Source: Candidatus Rifleibacteriota bacterium (lineage in GTDB: Bacteria > Riflebacteria > Ozemobacteria > Ozemobacterales > Ozemobacteraceae). Taken from it: 31,826 nt of DNA. Of the stretch, positions 14,712 through 23,687 are shown piece after piece (position 1 is the first letter of the stretch; each line of letters opens with the position of its first letter). Location: positions 1 to 31,826 of the forward strand of contig JAKQOH010000031.1 of NCBI GenBank assembly GCA_029565415.1. Reading direction: 5' to 3'. Made by a program: the position numbers and the translations under genes. The notes beneath the pieces were generated by a model, which saw nothing but the letters and a program-made list of their open reading frames with translations, had not been told where the DNA came from and made no database searches.

Positions 14712-16019
14712 GTGAAAAAAACGTTTGTCATCGATACGAACGTCATCCTGCACAGCCACCAGGCGCTGTTTTCCTTCAAGGATAACGATCTGGTCATCCC
14801 GCTCGGGGTGATCGAGGAACTCGACCGGTTCAAGGGGTTCAATGACGAGCGTGGCCGCGAGGCCCGTTCCGCCGCCCGCGAACTCGACGCTCTCCGCCAG
14901 AACGGCCGTCTGTACGAAGGCATCACCCTGCCCTCCGGCGGAAGTATCCAGGTGCTGATCGACAGCGAGATGGAGATTCCCTACGGCTTCGACAAGGGAA
15001 AGGTCGACAACCGCATCCTCGCCTGCGCCCTGTTCCTCAAGAAGCAGGGCCGGCCGGTCATCTTCGTCAGCAAGGATATCAACGCCCGCATCAAGGCCGA
15101 TGCCCTGGGCGTCGCGACCGAGGATTTCAAGACCAACAAGGTCAACATCGACGAGCTGTACTCCGGCTGGCGCGAGCTCGTGCTTCCGGCGAAAGATATC
15201 GAAAGCTTTATTGCCAACAAGACGCTCGAGTATGCCGGCAATGATCTGTATCTCAACGAATTCGTGCTGCTCAAGGCGGCCGAGAATGAGAACAAGACGG
15301 CGCTGGGCAAATTCTGCGGCCAGACGAAGAAGATCATCCCCCTCTACCACCAGCACGCCCGGCCCTGGGGCGTCGAGCCGGCGAACCTTCAGCAGAAGTT
15401 CGCGACCGAGCTGCTGTTGTGCAACGAGATCAGCCTGGTCACCCTGGTCGGTCGCGCCGGTACGGGCAAAACCCTGCTTGCCCTCGCCAGCGGCCTCCAG
15501 AAGACGATCGACGAGCATGTCTACCGCAAGCTGCTCGTCAGCCGGCCGATCATGCCGCTCGGCAAGGATATCGGCTTCCTGCCCGGCTCGAAGGACGAGA
15601 AGTTGAGCCACTGGATGCAGCCGATCTTCGACAACCTCGAGTTCGTGATGGACAAGCTGTACAACAATTCCGACGACGTCGACAAGAAGATCAAATTCCT
15701 GATCGAGTCGCAGAAGGTGCAGATCGAGGCCATCACCTACATCCGCGGCCGGAGCATTCCGAAGCAGTTTCTGATCGTCGATGAGGCGCAGAACCTGACC
15801 CCGCATGAGGTCAAGACGATCATCAGCCGCGCTGGCGACGGCACCAAGGTCGTGCTCACCGGCGACCCCTACCAGATCGACAACCCCTACCTCGACAGTT
15901 CGTCCAACGGTCTGAACTTCGTGATCGAGCGTTTCAAGAACAATGCCCTGTTCGGGCACATCATCCTCAACAAGTCCGAACGCTCGTCCCTGTCGGCCCT
16001 GGCATCGGAACTTTTGTGA
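14712..16019 (+). CDS. PIN-PhoH protein (PhoH-family ATPase with N-terminal PIN ribonuclease domain)
   Basis: 435 residues, GTG start. The PIN domain (1-150) opens with KKTFVIDTNVILHS; its acidic residues are in VIDTNV, IEELDRF, DNRILACA and SKDINAR. The PhoH ATPase domain (from about 230) has Walker A GRAGTGKT near 250, the SRPIMPLGKDIGFLPG segment, Walker B LIVDEAQN and the TGDPYQIDNP motif. PIN-PhoH proteins of this type (PhoH2, YlaK) are reported RNA helicase/RNases. The end overlaps the next gene (TGATG), so it leads an operon with pilin-like genes. The start is set by the promoter and ribosome-binding site described separately. Confidence 0.93.
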   Translation: MKKTFVIDTNVILHSHQALFSFKDNDLVIPLGVIEELDRFKGFNDERGREARSAARELDALRQNGRLYEGITLPSGGSIQVLIDSEMEIPYGFDKGKVDNRILACALFLKKQGRPVIFVSKDINARIKADALGVATEDFKTNKVNIDELYSGWRELVLPAKDIESFIANKTLEYAGNDLYLNEFVLLKAAENENKTALGKFCGQTKKIIPLYHQHARPWGVEPANLQQKFATELLLCNEISLVTLVGRAGTGKTLLALASGLQKTIDEHVYRKLLVSRPIMPLGKDIGFLPGSKDEKLSHWMQPIFDNLEFVMDKLYNNSDDVDKKIKFLIESQKVQIEAITYIRGRSIPKQFLIVDEAQNLTPHEVKTIISRAGDGTKVVLTGDPYQIDNPYLDSSSNGLNFVIERFKNNALFGHIILNKSERSSLSALASELL

Positions 16020-16996
16020 TGGCGGGAGGGACCACGGCCACGCACGGCGGGATGCCGCGGCCGGAGACCGGTGCGCTGCACTGCCGGTGCCGGCGGCGGG
16101 CGGTGACGTTCATCGAGATCGTCATCGCGATGGCCGTTCTGACGATCGCCCTGCTGCCGATCTTCAACATGCTCCACAAGGGAGCCGAGGACACGGACCT
16201 CAACGCCTCCCAGGCGTTCGCGATCACCAAGGCATCGGATGTCCTGAATGCCATGCTCGACAACGTGCCGTTCGAGACGATCCGGATGGGGAATCCCGGG
16301 TATCTCAGCATCACCGATCTGCCGGCTTCCGAATATAGCCGGTACGATGCGAACTGGCTCAAGGGCATCGCGCAGATGCTGTTCCCGGGCAGCGAGCTCG
16401 ACGGGAACCGCGGGTATCCCTGCCGCGGCATCATCACGGATCCCCGAGGCATCAGCTACCTCGTGACCCTGTGTGTCGAGGATCTGGCGGCTCCGACGGC
16501 GGCAGCGGACGCCCGGCCCGACCGGAAGAAAGTCGGCACCGCCTTCCCCGATGCCGCCCCTCAGGATTTCGATCAGCGGAACGAGCTGACGTTCTCCTTC
16601 CTGCAGAACCCGGGGAAGCTGTCCGATCCCAACTGGCTCCAGAAATACAACCCCTTCTCGACCGCGGCCCAGCCCCCCCGCTGGGAGCTCGAACTGTCTC
16701 CCGACAAGAATGGCGTGGCACAGCCCTCCGAAAACATCTATCGGGATGAAGGCTATGGCGCCGGGGATGATTCGCCCCGGTTCATGGATCCGACGGCTGC
16801 CCGGTACACGCAGCGCATGTCCAGCGAGAAGGTGAATTATACCAAAGACGATACATTCGCCTTCTGCACGATGAAACGGCTCATCGTCGAGATCCAGTGG
16901 AACATGGACAAGAAGTTCTACAAGAATCCGGACTCCGACGGGTCCGACATCCAGCGGATCCATCTCATCACGATGAAGGGGGACATCAACCGATGA
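16019..16996 (+). CDS. Type IV pilin-like / type II secretion prepilin (pseudopilin)
   Basis: 325 residues. A long, basic leader (about 28 residues, ending CRCRRRA) precedes VTFIEIVIAMAVLTIALLPI, a class III prepilin sequence with the conserved Glu at mature +5. Cleavage would follow Ala rather than the usual Gly, and +1 is Val rather than Phe, so processing may be unusual. The remainder is a soluble domain with no recognised motif. ATG 16019 overlaps the PIN-PhoH stop; GTG 16016 is an equally placed alternative. The next gene overlaps by ATGA. It acts in assembling a type IV pilus or type II secretion pseudopilus together with the two following genes; which of these systems is unknown. Confidence 0.8.
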   Translation: MAGGTTATHGGMPRPETGALHCRCRRRAVTFIEIVIAMAVLTIALLPIFNMLHKGAEDTDLNASQAFAITKASDVLNAMLDNVPFETIRMGNPGYLSITDLPASEYSRYDANWLKGIAQMLFPGSELDGNRGYPCRGIITDPRGISYLVTLCVEDLAAPTAAADARPDRKKVGTAFPDAAPQDFDQRNELTFSFLQNPGKLSDPNWLQKYNPFSTAAQPPRWELELSPDKNGVAQPSENIYRDEGYGAGDDSPRFMDPTAARYTQRMSSEKVNYTKDDTFAFCTMKRLIVEIQWNMDKKFYKNPDSDGSDIQRIHLITMKGDINR

Positions 16997-17859
16997 CGAG
17001 CGCTCACCGGAACGTTTCCCGCAGCGGCATGGCGATCGTCGTCGTCCTGTTTTTCGCGTTCTGCCTGATGATCATGGTCGCGTCGATGTTTTTCCAGCAC
17101 CGCAATGTGGCCGGACACAACCGTCTGAATCTGCAGAACCAGCAGGCGTTTTTTGCCGCCCGTGCCGCGATCCAGCACATTCTGCTCAAGGCCAAACTGT
17201 TTCCGACCGAGTTCTACGATGCCGTCGAGTTCAGCCAGGGCAAAAATCCCCTCTGCGATTTTTCCGAGATTCTCGGTACCGATGCCCAGGGGCGCCAGGT
17301 GTTCAAGCCCATGCAGGGGTTCCCCGGCGTGTATGTCCGGGTGCTGCCGAGCGAGGAGCGTGATGCCAACGAGCGGCCGAAATTCTTCTACATGCAGCTC
17401 GAGGGGAAAAACGACACCTACATGCGGATGGGAAGCTTTTATAATCCAGATTATAGATACCTGGCCCCGGACATGGCCCGGACCGAGATGGCCATGCGGT
17501 ATACCCAGCCCATAGCCCCCGACATTTCCTGGAAGGCCGGAAAGTATCTCGATTATTATATTCGTGACTGCACGAACATGATCAAGGATGGCAAACACCT
17601 GCAGCCGGTTCTCGAGACGAACATCAGCCCGGTGGTGAAGACCGCCAAATCCTGGAGTCTCGGCGGCGGCTCGGATGGATTCCCCTACACGATGTGCTAC
17701 CGTGTCACGAAAGTGAACATCCACGCGATGAAAGAGCTGCGTCGCTACAATGAAGAAGCGATCGAGATCGAGGTCGAGGGCAGCATCATCGACTTCAAGG
17801 GATCGCGCTACACCCAGGTCCAGAAGAAAATCCAGAAGATCACCCGCTCGGGGAAATGA
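16993..17859 (+). CDS. GspK/PilX-like minor pilin component
   Basis: 288 residues. The N-terminus, RSGMAIVVVLFFAFCLMIMV followed by ASMFFQHRN and a helical QQAFFAARAAIQHIL, fits GspK/PilX proteins. These have a prepilin-like Gly cleavage site but lack Glu at +5, as here (Val). They start and cap the pseudopilus or pilus. It overlaps both neighbours by four bases (ATGA), so the three pilin-like genes are one translational unit. Two AT-rich rare-codon patches lie inside: 17437-17460 contains the perfect inverted repeat TATAATC-CA-GATTATA, and 17551-17565 encodes DYYIR. Confidence 0.75.
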   Translation: MTSAHRNVSRSGMAIVVVLFFAFCLMIMVASMFFQHRNVAGHNRLNLQNQQAFFAARAAIQHILLKAKLFPTEFYDAVEFSQGKNPLCDFSEILGTDAQGRQVFKPMQGFPGVYVRVLPSEERDANERPKFFYMQLEGKNDTYMRMGSFYNPDYRYLAPDMARTEMAMRYTQPIAPDISWKAGKYLDYYIRDCTNMIKDGKHLQPVLETNISPVVKTAKSWSLGGGSDGFPYTMCYRVTKVNIHAMKELRRYNEEAIEIEVEGSIIDFKGSRYTQVQKKIQKITRSGK

Positions 17860-18623
17860 TGACGATGCAGGAACAGAAACGAACAGTGCACCGCCCGACA
17901 CCCGCCGGCCGCGGCTTTACTCTGTTGGAACTGATGATCGCGGTTTCCCTGCTGGCCGTTTTCCTGTTTTTCGTGTACAAGATCTTCATCGGCGGGTCGA
18001 AAACGGCCGGCCGGTCCCAGTGGACCAACTCCGTCGTCGACGAACTCCGCATCGCGACGGGCTTCCTCGGCAAGGAAATCAAAAGCACCTCGTATCCGAC
18101 CACGCTGCTGCGCGACAGCATCTGCGATCCCTCGGACAATCCCGATCCGGCCATCGCCCGCAAGTATTTCCTGAAGATCGCCGCGAACCAGCAGGAACTG
18201 CGGGCCCCTGCCGCCGGCGGCAAGACGAAACTCATGACCTGGTATGTCTGCCAGCCCGAAAAGCCCCCGGCCCCCGGTTCCTACCGGGAGTCGATTCTCT
18301 GGTTCGAAGGCCGATCCAATACGCTCGTCTCGGTCGGCGATCTCGTCGTCGAGATCAACAAGAACACCTTCAAAACCACGCCGGATCAGTATGCCCGGTC
18401 CGGCAACCTGAGCCTCCAGTCCGATGGTGCGCCAGGCCGGCAGGTGCTCGTGCACGATGTCGAGTGGGTCAAGTTCGAGGCCCCGGGGCCTCTTCCGTCC
18501 ATGGCCACGGAGTTCCAGCCTCTCAAGATTTCGATCCACTGCGTCTATCCCAAGGACCCCAAAGCGTTCAAGGAAAGCTCCACGATGGCGACCCCCAACG
18601 TCGGGCTTGAAATTGCGCCATAA
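17856..18623 (+). CDS. GspJ/PilW-like prepilin
   Basis: 255 residues. Textbook prepilin signal: a basic leader ending AGRG, then FTLLELMIAVSLLAVFLFFV with Glu at +5. Residues after about 60 form a soluble domain of GspJ/PilW type. It starts in an ATGA overlap with the GspK/PilX-like gene; three nearby in-frame ATGs make the exact start uncertain, though 17856 gives coupling. Together with the two upstream genes it forms a minor-pilin tip complex set. No pilus ATPase, platform protein or secretin is in the window, so the rest of the machine is encoded elsewhere. Confidence 0.88.
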   Translation: MMTMQEQKRTVHRPTPAGRGFTLLELMIAVSLLAVFLFFVYKIFIGGSKTAGRSQWTNSVVDELRIATGFLGKEIKSTSYPTTLLRDSICDPSDNPDPAIARKYFLKIAANQQELRAPAAGGKTKLMTWYVCQPEKPPAPGSYRESILWFEGRSNTLVSVGDLVVEINKNTFKTTPDQYARSGNLSLQSDGAPGRQVLVHDVEWVKFEAPGPLPSMATEFQPLKISIHCVYPKDPKAFKESSTMATPNVGLEIAP

Positions 18624-18649
18624 CTCTTCACGGAACCGGTTAACGAACA

Positions 18650-19408
18650 ATGGCAAAGCAATGGCATCAACTCGAAAAGCTCGATCACAAATCGCTGAAG
18701 AAGCTTCAGCTGGATCGGGAAAAGCAGGCTCAGCAACAAAAGCAGGAGGCAGATCGGAAGCGGATCGCCATCATCGTCGGCTCCGTTCTTCTCGCGGTCA
18801 TCTGTGCCGTCGTCTTCCTGATGATCCTCCGGAACAGATCTGCCCAGAAGGCGTATCAGGAGGAACGGGAGAAGATGTACAAGGTGGCGGTCACCGACGT
18901 GAAGGGCTCGGTTCAGGGCCGCTCGATCGGCGACTGGGAAAAGGTCCCTCCGGGCTTCTCGTTCGACGACGAGTACACCTTCAAGGTCGAGAAGGATGGC
19001 GCGCTTGCCGTGAAGCTCCAGCTCGAAAACGTGGTGAAACTTGCCTCGATGTCGGAAATGACCGTCATGAAGGCGGCGCTGCACGAGACCGAAAACCGGG
19101 TTGTCCGCGAGTCGGTCGCGCTTTCCCGGGGTGAGCTGACGGTCGCGATTTCTCTCGACGGGCGTGATATTCTCGAGATCGAATCGGGCGGGATCGTGGC
19201 GAGAGGTGCCTCCGGCCTGTTCAAGGTGCTTTTCAACCAGACGAAGGGCTCCGGCGAAGTGGTCGTGAAGAACGGCCTCGTCGAAGTGTATAGCAAGAAA
19301 AATCCTTCGAAGCGCGTGAAGGTGTCGGGTTTCTACAAGGTCGTGTTCGATCTGAACCAGCTCGGCAACCCGACCCAGGCGAGCGTGATCCAATACGACT
19401 GGCGCTGA
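18650..19408 (+). CDS. Membrane-anchored FecR-domain protein
   Basis: 252 residues. A charged, Gln/Lys-rich cytoplasmic segment (1-38) is followed by one membrane helix (about 39-60, AIIVGSVLLAVICAVVFLMI). The external beta-rich domain (from about 75: VTDVKGSVQGR, GDWEKVPPGFSFDD, then SRGELTVAI, VVVKNGLVEVYSK, SGFYKVVF) has the repeat pattern of FecR domains. Classic FecR passes signals from outer-membrane receptors to a sigma factor, but no ECF sigma factor is adjacent here. Stand-alone FecR proteins next to secretion or pilus genes are common in deep-branching diderms. The ribosome-binding site is weak. It lies 26 bases after the prepilin and 10 bases before uvrA. Confidence 0.78.
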   Translation: MAKQWHQLEKLDHKSLKKLQLDREKQAQQQKQEADRKRIAIIVGSVLLAVICAVVFLMILRNRSAQKAYQEEREKMYKVAVTDVKGSVQGRSIGDWEKVPPGFSFDDEYTFKVEKDGALAVKLQLENVVKLASMSEMTVMKAALHETENRVVRESVALSRGELTVAISLDGRDILEIESGGIVARGASGLFKVLFNQTKGSGEVVVKNGLVEVYSKKNPSKRVKVSGFYKVVFDLNQLGNPTQASVIQYDWR

Positions 19409-19418
19409 CGCCCTTCCC

Positions 19419-22316
19419 ATGATCCGCATCGCCAAGGCCCGCGTCCACAACCTCAAGGATCTCTCGCTGTCGATCCCCCGCAACACCCTGACCGTCATCA
19501 CCGGTGTTTCGGGCTCGGGAAAAAGCTCCCTGGCCTTCGACACCATCCATGCCGAGGGGCAGCGGCGGTTCATGGAGTCGCTGTCGAGCTATGCCCGCCA
19601 GTTCCTGCAGCAGATGGAAAAGCCCGACGTGGAGAGCATCGAGGGGCTTTCCCCGACGATCGCGATCCAGCAGAAGACCACGTCGCGGAACCCCCGCTCG
19701 ACGGTCGGCACGGTCACGGAGTTGTATGACTATTTCCGGCTGCTGTATGCCGCGATCGGCGAACCCCACTGTCCACAGTGCGGGGCGAAGGTCACCAGCA
19801 CGACCCCGACGCAGATCGTCGACGCGCTGCTCGGCCGGCCGGCCGGAACCCGGCTGACGCTGCTCGCCCCCGTGGTGCGCGGCCGCAAGGGTGAGTATCA
19901 GAAAGTCTTCGAGGAGCTGCGCCGCGAGGGGTTTTCGCGGGTACGCATCGATGGAAAGCTTCAGCTGCTCGAAGACGAACTGCCGAAGATCGATCCCAAG
20001 AAGAGTCATACGATAGAGGTTGCTATTGACAGAATCTCCCTGTCGGGCGGGAGGGAGGAAGCTTCGCGCCTGAACGATGCCGTCGAGCTCTCCTTCAAGA
20101 TGGCGGACGGGCAACTGATCGTCGTTCTCGAAACGCCGGGCGGCAATGAGGCACAGGAAGTGCCGTTCAGCGAGAAACTCCGGTGCGGACGGTGCGAGGT
20201 CAGCCTGCCCGAGATCAACCCTCGCCTCTTCTCGTTCAACGCGCCGTATGGGGCCTGCCCCCAGTGTTCCGGCCTCGGATTCCAGCTCGTCATCGACCCC
20301 GATCTGATCTTCCCCGACCGATCGCTGGCACTCGCAGATGGCGGCATCAGCTCGATGAACTCGGGGCAGGAGACGATTCTCGGCCAGTGGCTCGTCAGTC
20401 TGTCACGGCATTACGGCTTTTCCCTGCAGACCCCGATCGAAAAGCTGCCCAAAAAGGTCGTCGACATCCTTCTCGAGGGTTCCGGCACCGAGGAGATCGA
20501 GGTGTTCTACGAGGGGCGGCGGATGTCCGCGACGTTCAAGAGGCCGTTCGAAGGCATCATCCACATGATCGACCGGCGGTACAAGGAGTCGGCGTCCGAC
20601 GAAATGCGCACCTGGTACGAGAAGTTCATGCGCGAGCTGCCCTGCCCGTCCTGTGCCGGAAAGCGGCTGTCGCCGGCGGCCCTGGCCGTCACGGTCGAGG
20701 ATCTCAGCATTCACGGCCTCGCCCAGCTCTCGGTCGGTCATCTCGTCAGCTTTTTCGACCGTCTCCATCTCGACGAGCGCCAGGCGTTCATCTGCAAGAA
20801 AGTGCTCGAGCAGATCCGCAGCCGGATCCGCTTCCTGAATAATGTCGGTCTCGATTACCTGACCCTGGCGCGCGCGGCCCACACCCTATCGGGGGGCGAG
20901 GCCCAGCGGATCCGGCTGGCCACGCAGATCGGCTCGGCCCTGGTCGGCATCACCTATGTGCTCGACGAGCCCAGCATCGGGCTTCATCCCCGCGACAACC
21001 GGCGGCTGATCGACACCCTCAAGAATCTTCGCGATCTGGGCAATACCGTGCTCGTCGTCGAGCATGACCACGAAATCATGCTCGAGGCCGACCATCTGAT
21101 CGACCTCGGACCGGGAGCCGGCAGCGACGGGGGGCGGCTGGTCGCGAAGGGCGTTCCAGCGGCCGTCGCGGCGAACGCCGAAAGCCTGACGGGCCGGTAT
21201 CTGGCGGGCATCGAGGTCATCGACGTTCCGGCGCGACGCCGCCAGGGAAGCGGTGACACGCTGACGCTGCGCGGCGCGAGGCACAACAACCTCAAGGATA
21301 TCGACGTCGCGTTCCCGCTCGGGAAGCTCATCGCGATCACCGGCGTCTCGGGTTCGGGCAAATCCAGTCTCGTCGCGGACACCCTCTTCCCGCTGCTGTC
21401 GAACCGGCTCATGAAAAGCCGGCTCGATATCGGCGGCCACGCGGGCATCGACGGCCTCGAATATATAAATAAAGTAGTCAATATTGATCAGGATCCGATC
21501 GGCCGAAGCCCGCGCTCGAATCCCTCGACGTATACCGGCCTCTTCTCGCCGATCCGGACGCTATTTTCCCAGACGCTCGAAGCCCGCTCGCGCGGCTACA
21601 CCCCGGGGCGGTTCAGCTTCAACGTCAAAGGCGGCCGGTGCGAGGTGTGCGAGGGGACGGGCCAGATCCAGATCGAGATGCACTTTCTGCCCGACGTGTT
21701 CGTCACCTGCGATGCCTGCAAGGGACTGCGGTTCAACGACGAGACGCTGAAGGTGCATTTCAAGGGGAAGAACATCGCCGAGGTGCTGGCCATGACCGTG
21801 ACCGATGCGCTCGCCTTCTTCGAGGCGCATTACGTGCTCCGCCGGAAGCTCGAGACCCTGCGGGATGTCGGCCTGGGCTACATCACCCTCGGCCAGGCCA
21901 GCACAACCCTCTCCGGCGGCGAAGCCCAGCGCATCAAGCTGGCGACGGAACTTTCCCGGATGGCCACCGGCCAGACCTTCTACATTCTCGACGAGCCGAC
22001 CACCGGCCTGCATTTCCAGGATGTCCGGTGCCTTCTCGGCGTGCTCGAGCGACTCGTCGAGAAAGGGAACACCGTCGTCGTCGTCGAGCACAACCTGGAC
22101 GTGATCAAGGTCGCAGACTGGGTGATCGATCTCGGCCCGGAGGGCGGTGACGCGGGCGGCCGGATCATCGCGGCCGGAACGCCCGAGCAGGTCGCGAAAA
22201 ACCCCGATTCCATGACCGGCCGCTTCCTGGCCGACGCGCTGAAGGGCACGTCGGTTCCGGCCGGAAAACCGAAACCTACGGCACCCAGGAAGTCTTCTCG
22301 AGCGCGTTCCCGATGA
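19419..22316 (+). CDS. uvrA: Excinuclease ABC subunit A
   Basis: 965 residues. UvrA is the damage-recognition ATPase of nucleotide excision repair and works with UvrB and UvrC. ATPase 1 has Walker A GVSGSGKSS (29-37), signature LSGGEAQRIRLA and Walker B YVLDEPSIGLHPRD. The first zinc module is near 254 (CGRCEVSLPEIN to CPQCSGLG). ATPase 2 has GVSGSGKSS near 645, the second zinc module near 740 (CEVCEGTG to CDACKGL), LSGGEAQRIKLA and FYILDEPTTGLHFQD. The C-terminus is Lys/Arg-rich. The start has no Shine-Dalgarno and lies 10 bases after the FecR-domain gene. Two AT-rich patches with rare codons occur inside, 20008-20036 and 21459-21490; the second encodes part of the conserved INKVVNIDQDPIGR motif. 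Confidence 0.97.
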   Translation: MIRIAKARVHNLKDLSLSIPRNTLTVITGVSGSGKSSLAFDTIHAEGQRRFMESLSSYARQFLQQMEKPDVESIEGLSPTIAIQQKTTSRNPRSTVGTVTELYDYFRLLYAAIGEPHCPQCGAKVTSTTPTQIVDALLGRPAGTRLTLLAPVVRGRKGEYQKVFEELRREGFSRVRIDGKLQLLEDELPKIDPKKSHTIEVAIDRISLSGGREEASRLNDAVELSFKMADGQLIVVLETPGGNEAQEVPFSEKLRCGRCEVSLPEINPRLFSFNAPYGACPQCSGLGFQLVIDPDLIFPDRSLALADGGISSMNSGQETILGQWLVSLSRHYGFSLQTPIEKLPKKVVDILLEGSGTEEIEVFYEGRRMSATFKRPFEGIIHMIDRRYKESASDEMRTWYEKFMRELPCPSCAGKRLSPAALAVTVEDLSIHGLAQLSVGHLVSFFDRLHLDERQAFICKKVLEQIRSRIRFLNNVGLDYLTLARAAHTLSGGEAQRIRLATQIGSALVGITYVLDEPSIGLHPRDNRRLIDTLKNLRDLGNTVLVVEHDHEIMLEADHLIDLGPGAGSDGGRLVAKGVPAAVAANAESLTGRYLAGIEVIDVPARRRQGSGDTLTLRGARHNNLKDIDVAFPLGKLIAITGVSGSGKSSLVADTLFPLLSNRLMKSRLDIGGHAGIDGLEYINKVVNIDQDPIGRSPRSNPSTYTGLFSPIRTLFSQTLEARSRGYTPGRFSFNVKGGRCEVCEGTGQIQIEMHFLPDVFVTCDACKGLRFNDETLKVHFKGKNIAEVLAMTVTDALAFFEAHYVLRRKLETLRDVGLGYITLGQASTTLSGGEAQRIKLATELSRMATGQTFYILDEPTTGLHFQDVRCLLGVLERLVEKGNTVVVVEHNLDVIKVADWVIDLGPEGGDAGGRIIAAGTPEQVAKNPDSMTGRFLADALKGTSVPAGKPKPTAPRKSSRARSR

Positions 22317-22356
22317 GGTGAAGCGCGTCGCCCTTCGTGCAGGAAGAGAGCACACG

Positions 22357-22374
22357 CGGCGGATCGTTCCGCCG
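22357..22374 (+). other. Intergenic hairpin between uvrA and the first glycosyltransferase
   Basis: CGGCGGA-TCGT-TCCGCCG is a perfect 7-bp stem with a tetraloop. No T-tract follows, so it may be a weak terminator or mRNA structure. AGGAGG at 22384-22389 lies 11 bases before the next start codon. Confidence 0.4.
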
Positions 22375-22400
22375 AAAGATGATAGGAGGATCTGACCGCC

Positions 22401-23681
22401 ATGTGGTTTCTCGAGGATGAACCCACGACAGCTGATGTGCCGATTCAACGCAGAATTCTGAGGGTTCTTGGCCGCGTTTCGCTCGTCTGCCTCGTCTCCT
22501 GCTTTGTTGCGCTCACGTATTTTTTCTACCTGTACTCCTGGTATGCGCTGACCCGCATGAATGACTTCGGGAATTTTCTTCAGACTGCGCGATTGATACG
22601 AGCTGGAATTCACGATCCCTATGCTCCAGGGGTTCACACATTAGTAAGTTTGAGCGATATCCATCTACATCTCCTCAATATGAACCCCCCCCAGTTTCAC
22701 ATGTTTTTGTATCCGCTGTTGGGATGTTCGAATGAGCTAGCGGCTGGGATATGGCTTTTGCTTCAATTGCTTGCATGCGGCGTCGGACTCTTTGTCATCT
22801 TTCGAACATTGGGGCTGGCTTCGTTGAGGATCCGCACGCGCATCGGACTTTTGTTCCTTCTCATGCTTTCTGCTCCGACACTTGCAATTCTCATCACGGG
22901 GCAGTTTGCATTCATTTTATTCTTGCTGGTTACTCTTGCTTGGCGGAATTTCCTTGTTGGGCGATGGATTCGAGGCGCTACATATCTTGGGTTGGGACTT
23001 GGAGTAAAATTGTATTTTCTCATCTTTGTGCCATGGCTCTTGTTCAGGCGCAAATGGATTGCTGCCACCTCCATGATCGGGGTGGCTGCTTTGTTGTTTG
23101 GTTTGAGCTACGCCCTTCAAGGTTCAGCACCCATGTCGAGCTGGTTTGGAGCCATGAATGGCATCCATTGGTTATGGCTTCCGATGAATGCAAGCTTACT
23201 TGGTTTTCTTGACAGAGTTTTTACCTCTCATCCTCTTTATTATGCACCACTTGTTGATGGTCATAGCTTCCTGGGGCCTTTGCGAATTTGTCTAGTGTTG
23301 ATCTTGGGTATTGTGGTTGGTATGACGCTTTATTTTCGGCGCAAGGATATCAATTATGAGTTGGCATTACTGCTTGTGTCGGCGCAATTGCTCCAACCAC
23401 TTGGAAATGTTTACTATGTTTGGCTCATTGCCGCACCAATCGTCCCAATTGTTCGGGAATGGCGTACGAAATTGCAAATGAAAGATGCTCCAATAGGTTT
23501 AAAACTTCTTTTGGGAATATCTCTGGCCGGATTTATTACGCCTTTGAATTTTTTTAATCTCTTTCCCATACATCCTTTTTTTACTATGACGACAGGATCT
23601 GTATATTTTTGGGCGCTATTGACTCTGTGGCTAGCGTTGCTTTTCTACCCACCAGAAAGACTTGTCCCAATTCAGAGGTAA
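22401..23681 (+). CDS. GT87-type (DUF2029) membrane glycosyltransferase, AT-rich
   Basis: 426 residues with about ten membrane helices. The N-terminal DFGNFLQTARLIRAG, the NPPQFHMFLYPLL motif, the GQFAFILFLLVTLAW stretch and a GLGVKLYFLIFVPWLL segment fit the GT87 polyprenol-phosphate-mannose-dependent transferase family. Substrate is unknown. From about 22580 to beyond the 3' end, base composition drops visibly below that of all neighbours, with codons such as TTA, ATA, ACA and GTT in common use. The first 180 bases look native. It contains C8 (22685-22692). AGGAGG lies 11 bases before ATG. The TAA stop is 6 bases before the paralogue downstream. Confidence 0.85.
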   Translation: MWFLEDEPTTADVPIQRRILRVLGRVSLVCLVSCFVALTYFFYLYSWYALTRMNDFGNFLQTARLIRAGIHDPYAPGVHTLVSLSDIHLHLLNMNPPQFHMFLYPLLGCSNELAAGIWLLLQLLACGVGLFVIFRTLGLASLRIRTRIGLLFLLMLSAPTLAILITGQFAFILFLLVTLAWRNFLVGRWIRGATYLGLGLGVKLYFLIFVPWLLFRRKWIAATSMIGVAALLFGLSYALQGSAPMSSWFGAMNGIHWLWLPMNASLLGFLDRVFTSHPLYYAPLVDGHSFLGPLRICLVLILGIVVGMTLYFRRKDINYELALLLVSAQLLQPLGNVYYVWLIAAPIVPIVREWRTKLQMKDAPIGLKLLLGISLAGFITPLNFFNLFPIHPFFTMTTGSVYFWALLTLWLALLFYPPERLVPIQR

Positions 23682-23687
23682 AATGTT

